Below, in pieces: positions 62,551 to 64,000 of a stretch of DNA of 64,000 bases. The stretch is from NCBI RefSeq assembly GCF_000803065.1, contig NZ_JSXI01000029.1:1-64000 (forward strand), given 5' to 3'. Source of the stretch: Sphingomonas sp. ERG5 (GTDB lineage: Bacteria; Pseudomonadota; Alphaproteobacteria; Sphingomonadales; Sphingomonadaceae). Below the pieces are notes generated by a model. The model saw only the letters and a program-made list of their open reading frames with translations. It was not told where the DNA came from and did not search any database. Position 1 is the stretch's first letter, and each line of letters starts with the position of its first letter. The position numbers were made by a program, and so were the translations under genes.

Positions 62551-63321
62551 TCAGGCGAGCTTCTTCAGCAGCATATCATTGCCATTGCGGCGGCTGATAT
62601 AGCCGATGATCCGACCGGAATGGTCGCGCTGGAAGAGGCGCCGGCCAGTGGGAACGCCCGGAGTGAACAGCACGTCGCGAATCTCGACCGCCAGCGGTGT
62701 TGCCGGGCCGCCATTGCTGCTGGAGACCAAGCCTTCGCCCTTGCGGGAAATCGTTACCGAGTAGGTGGGGTCGAGTTGATAAATGCCGGCATAGGCTTCG
62801 AGCTCGGCGGTCGGCACACTGATCGCCGGCGGATCAATCGGTACGACCATGGTATGGCTGGCGATCATCTTCCAACCGCCCGGCCGTTTTGCCCATGTCT
62901 CCGTGGACTGAAATTTATAGTCGAGCCTGTGGCCGTGAAAATCCTGGGTCAGTTCGTCGATGAAGGTGGCGGTGGCGACATTTCCCTGGCGGCTCAGGGC
63001 CCAATGGGTGACCTCGATCCGGCCCGGGATCGGCGACGGAGCCGCACTCGCGACAATTTCCTTCCTGGTGACGATTTCACCGGTTTCATTGGTGAACACC
63101 ACGTCGGGTGCGAGATAGCGAGCCAGTGTCGCGGCATCCCCTTTTTGACCGGCTTCCGAGAAATCCTGGGTTTGCCGCTTCAACAGAGCGGAGAGCGCCG
63201 AATCCGCAATCCTTTGCGCTGGCGTTGCCGCTATCGCGTTGATGGAGATTGCCGCGATCGTCGCCCCGAGCGCTACCACGATGAGTCGGCGTTGCCCGGT
63301 CGGGGAGATGAAGGCGAGCAT
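62551..63321 (-). CDS. Exported NTF2-like (DUF4440) protein with C-terminal beta domain
   Basis: The 256-residue protein has a signal sequence (LIVVALGATIAAISINAIAA), an NTF2/SnoaL-like cone domain at about 35-150 (DAATLARYLAPDVVFTNETG, VATATFIDELTQDF), and a separate C-terminal beta domain beginning LEAYAGIYQLDPTYSVTISR. That Y-x-G-x-Y start is typical of lipocalin-like tails on exported hydrolases and NTF2-like proteins. Function is unknown: NTF2-like folds serve as enzymes or small-ligand binders. It is convergent with the hlyD-like gene and co-directional with the smaller NTF2-like gene at 63504. Confidence 0.75.
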   Translation of the reverse strand: MLAFISPTGQRRLIVVALGATIAAISINAIAATPAQRIADSALSALLKRQTQDFSEAGQKGDAATLARYLAPDVVFTNETGEIVTRKEIVASAAPSPIPGRIEVTHWALSRQGNVATATFIDELTQDFHGHRLDYKFQSTETWAKRPGGWKMIASHTMVVPIDPPAISVPTAELEAYAGIYQLDPTYSVTISRKGEGLVSSSNGGPATPLAVEIRDVLFTPGVPTGRRLFQRDHSGRIIGYISRRNGNDMLLKKLA

Positions 63322-63503
63322 AGGACTCCTCTCTGTTCGGGCGGGCCGGTCGGGCTCGGATCGAAAGGATGAAATAGTCCCGAAACCTCGGTCCGTCGAT
63401 GGCGCGGCCGATCCGTTCAGAGCTTATAGCGGACGTTCATGGATGCGGTGCGTCCGCATGGCCATTTCCGCTGCAATGCTCATGGCGCGCGAGGCGACAT
63501 CGG

Positions 63504-63908
63504 TCATTTCCGGCCGCTCCCGGCCATGTCCGCATGACGGTGGATCAGTTTCCAGTCGCCATCCTCATGGCGAAAGACTTCCGTCACCCGGATGCGCATA
63601 GCGACCGGCTCATCCTTGCCGGCAAGGTGAACGCTGGCATCCTGGAATCCCGTCCAGAAGGCGATGTCGCCGGTGGCTTTTTGCAGGACATCCAGTCGCG
63701 AGGTGCTGCCTGGCGCAAAACGCTTCGCATCTTCCTCGTAACGGTTTGCCACCGTCTTCGCGCCGGTGACGCTGTCGCCGCCCGGGCTGTGGAAACTGGC
63801 CTCGTCATTAGGCGTCAGCAGGGCTTGCAACGGCGCTGCGTCGCCATTGACGTACGCGCTGGCGGCCTCTGCGCGGCGACCGAAGAAAGACTCGAAATCT
63901 GCGCTCAT
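63504..63908 (-). CDS. Cytoplasmic NTF2-like (SnoaL/DUF4440) protein
   Basis: The protein of about 134 residues is a single NTF2-like domain: FESFFGRRAEAASAYVNGDA, then LLTPNDEASFHSPGGDSVTG, IAFWTGFQDASV, and a last strand RVTEVFRHEDGDWKLIHRHA typical of DUF4440/SnoaL proteins. No signal peptide is seen. Three ATG codons are in tandem at 63914, 63911 and 63908; the third has GGAG at the best distance, so I used it. It is separated from the exported NTF2-like gene by about 180 bases. Confidence 0.82.
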   Translation of the reverse strand: MSADFESFFGRRAEAASAYVNGDAAPLQALLTPNDEASFHSPGGDSVTGAKTVANRYEEDAKRFAPGSTSRLDVLQKATGDIAFWTGFQDASVHLAGKDEPVAMRIRVTEVFRHEDGDWKLIHRHADMAGSGRK

Positions 63909-64000
63909 CATCATTCTCCATCGTCGAAAGCCTGTCGTGGCGGGTGAACGATCAAGCTGATGAGGGGTTTCGGGTGCCGCGCGGACAATGCGGCGACGAT

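Noticed and set aside
63911..64000. Minus-strand frame entering from the right edge and ending at 63911
   Set aside because: It has 29 codons and a stop beside the NTF2-like start codons, which would fit an overlapping upstream gene, but the sequence is too short to show any family.

Overview
This 64 kb window is high-GC DNA, almost certainly from the chromosome of a sphingomonad (Sphingomonadales, Alphaproteobacteria). The evidence is the family mix: large TonB-dependent receptors with an N-terminal STN domain beside FecI/FecR pairs, a RegB/RegA two-component pair, a cytochrome bo3 operon followed by SURF1, a Wza/Wzz/Wzy polysaccharide locus rich in BioF2/CelD-type acyltransferases, and an interspersed repeat of a type I associate with sphingomonads. 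The genus call is inference from gene content. No rRNA, tRNA, CRISPR array, transposase or phage gene was seen.

Layout. 1-120 is the tail of der (EngA). 399-4064 is an overlapping molybdoenzyme trio: YdeP-like oxidoreductase, fdhD and mobA. 4071-7535 holds a GNAT enzyme, a lipoprotein, a CelD/BioF2-like acyltransferase and a JmjC/cupin-like protein. 7545-22917 is an exopolysaccharide locus. Its minus-strand arm (17438 down to 7545) encodes two acyltransferase-like proteins, a flippase, a GT4, a Wza-like exporter, a Wzz-like co-polymerase, a Wzy-like polymerase/ligase and a second GT4. Its plus-strand arm (17537-20474) encodes a BioF2-like protein, a polysaccharide deacetylase and the initiating sugar-1-phosphate transferase. 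After a 500-bp non-coding stretch come a secreted jelly-roll-like protein and a GT2, then a HAD phosphatase and an MFS symporter.

25172-32084 is a respiratory operon: cyoABCD, surf1, regB, regA. It couples a quinol oxidase with its assembly factor and a redox-sensing regulator pair. 32245-42708 reads as one operon: an ECF sigma factor, a FecR anti-sigma factor, a TonB-dependent receptor, then five exported hydrolases (two related alpha/beta hydrolases, a GH1 glycosidase and two HSL-type esterases). A convergent penicillin-acylase-type amidase and a secreted amidohydrolase follow. Together they look like an inducible system for taking up and dismantling an acylated, possibly glycosylated compound; this is the strongest candidate for an undescribed system here.

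46275-49048 carries YjbQ, a PEBP protein, AlkB and a stand-alone MreB. 49907-56645 holds a second ECF sigma/FecR pair and, on the opposite strand, a tandem duplication of a small secreted protein and another STN-type TonB receptor ending in a clear intrinsic terminator. 56987-62384 carries an SMR efflux protein, a thiolase and a type I secretion pair (HlyB-like ABC transporter and HlyD-like adaptor) without a nearby substrate or outer-membrane channel. The window closes with two NTF2-like proteins on the minus strand.
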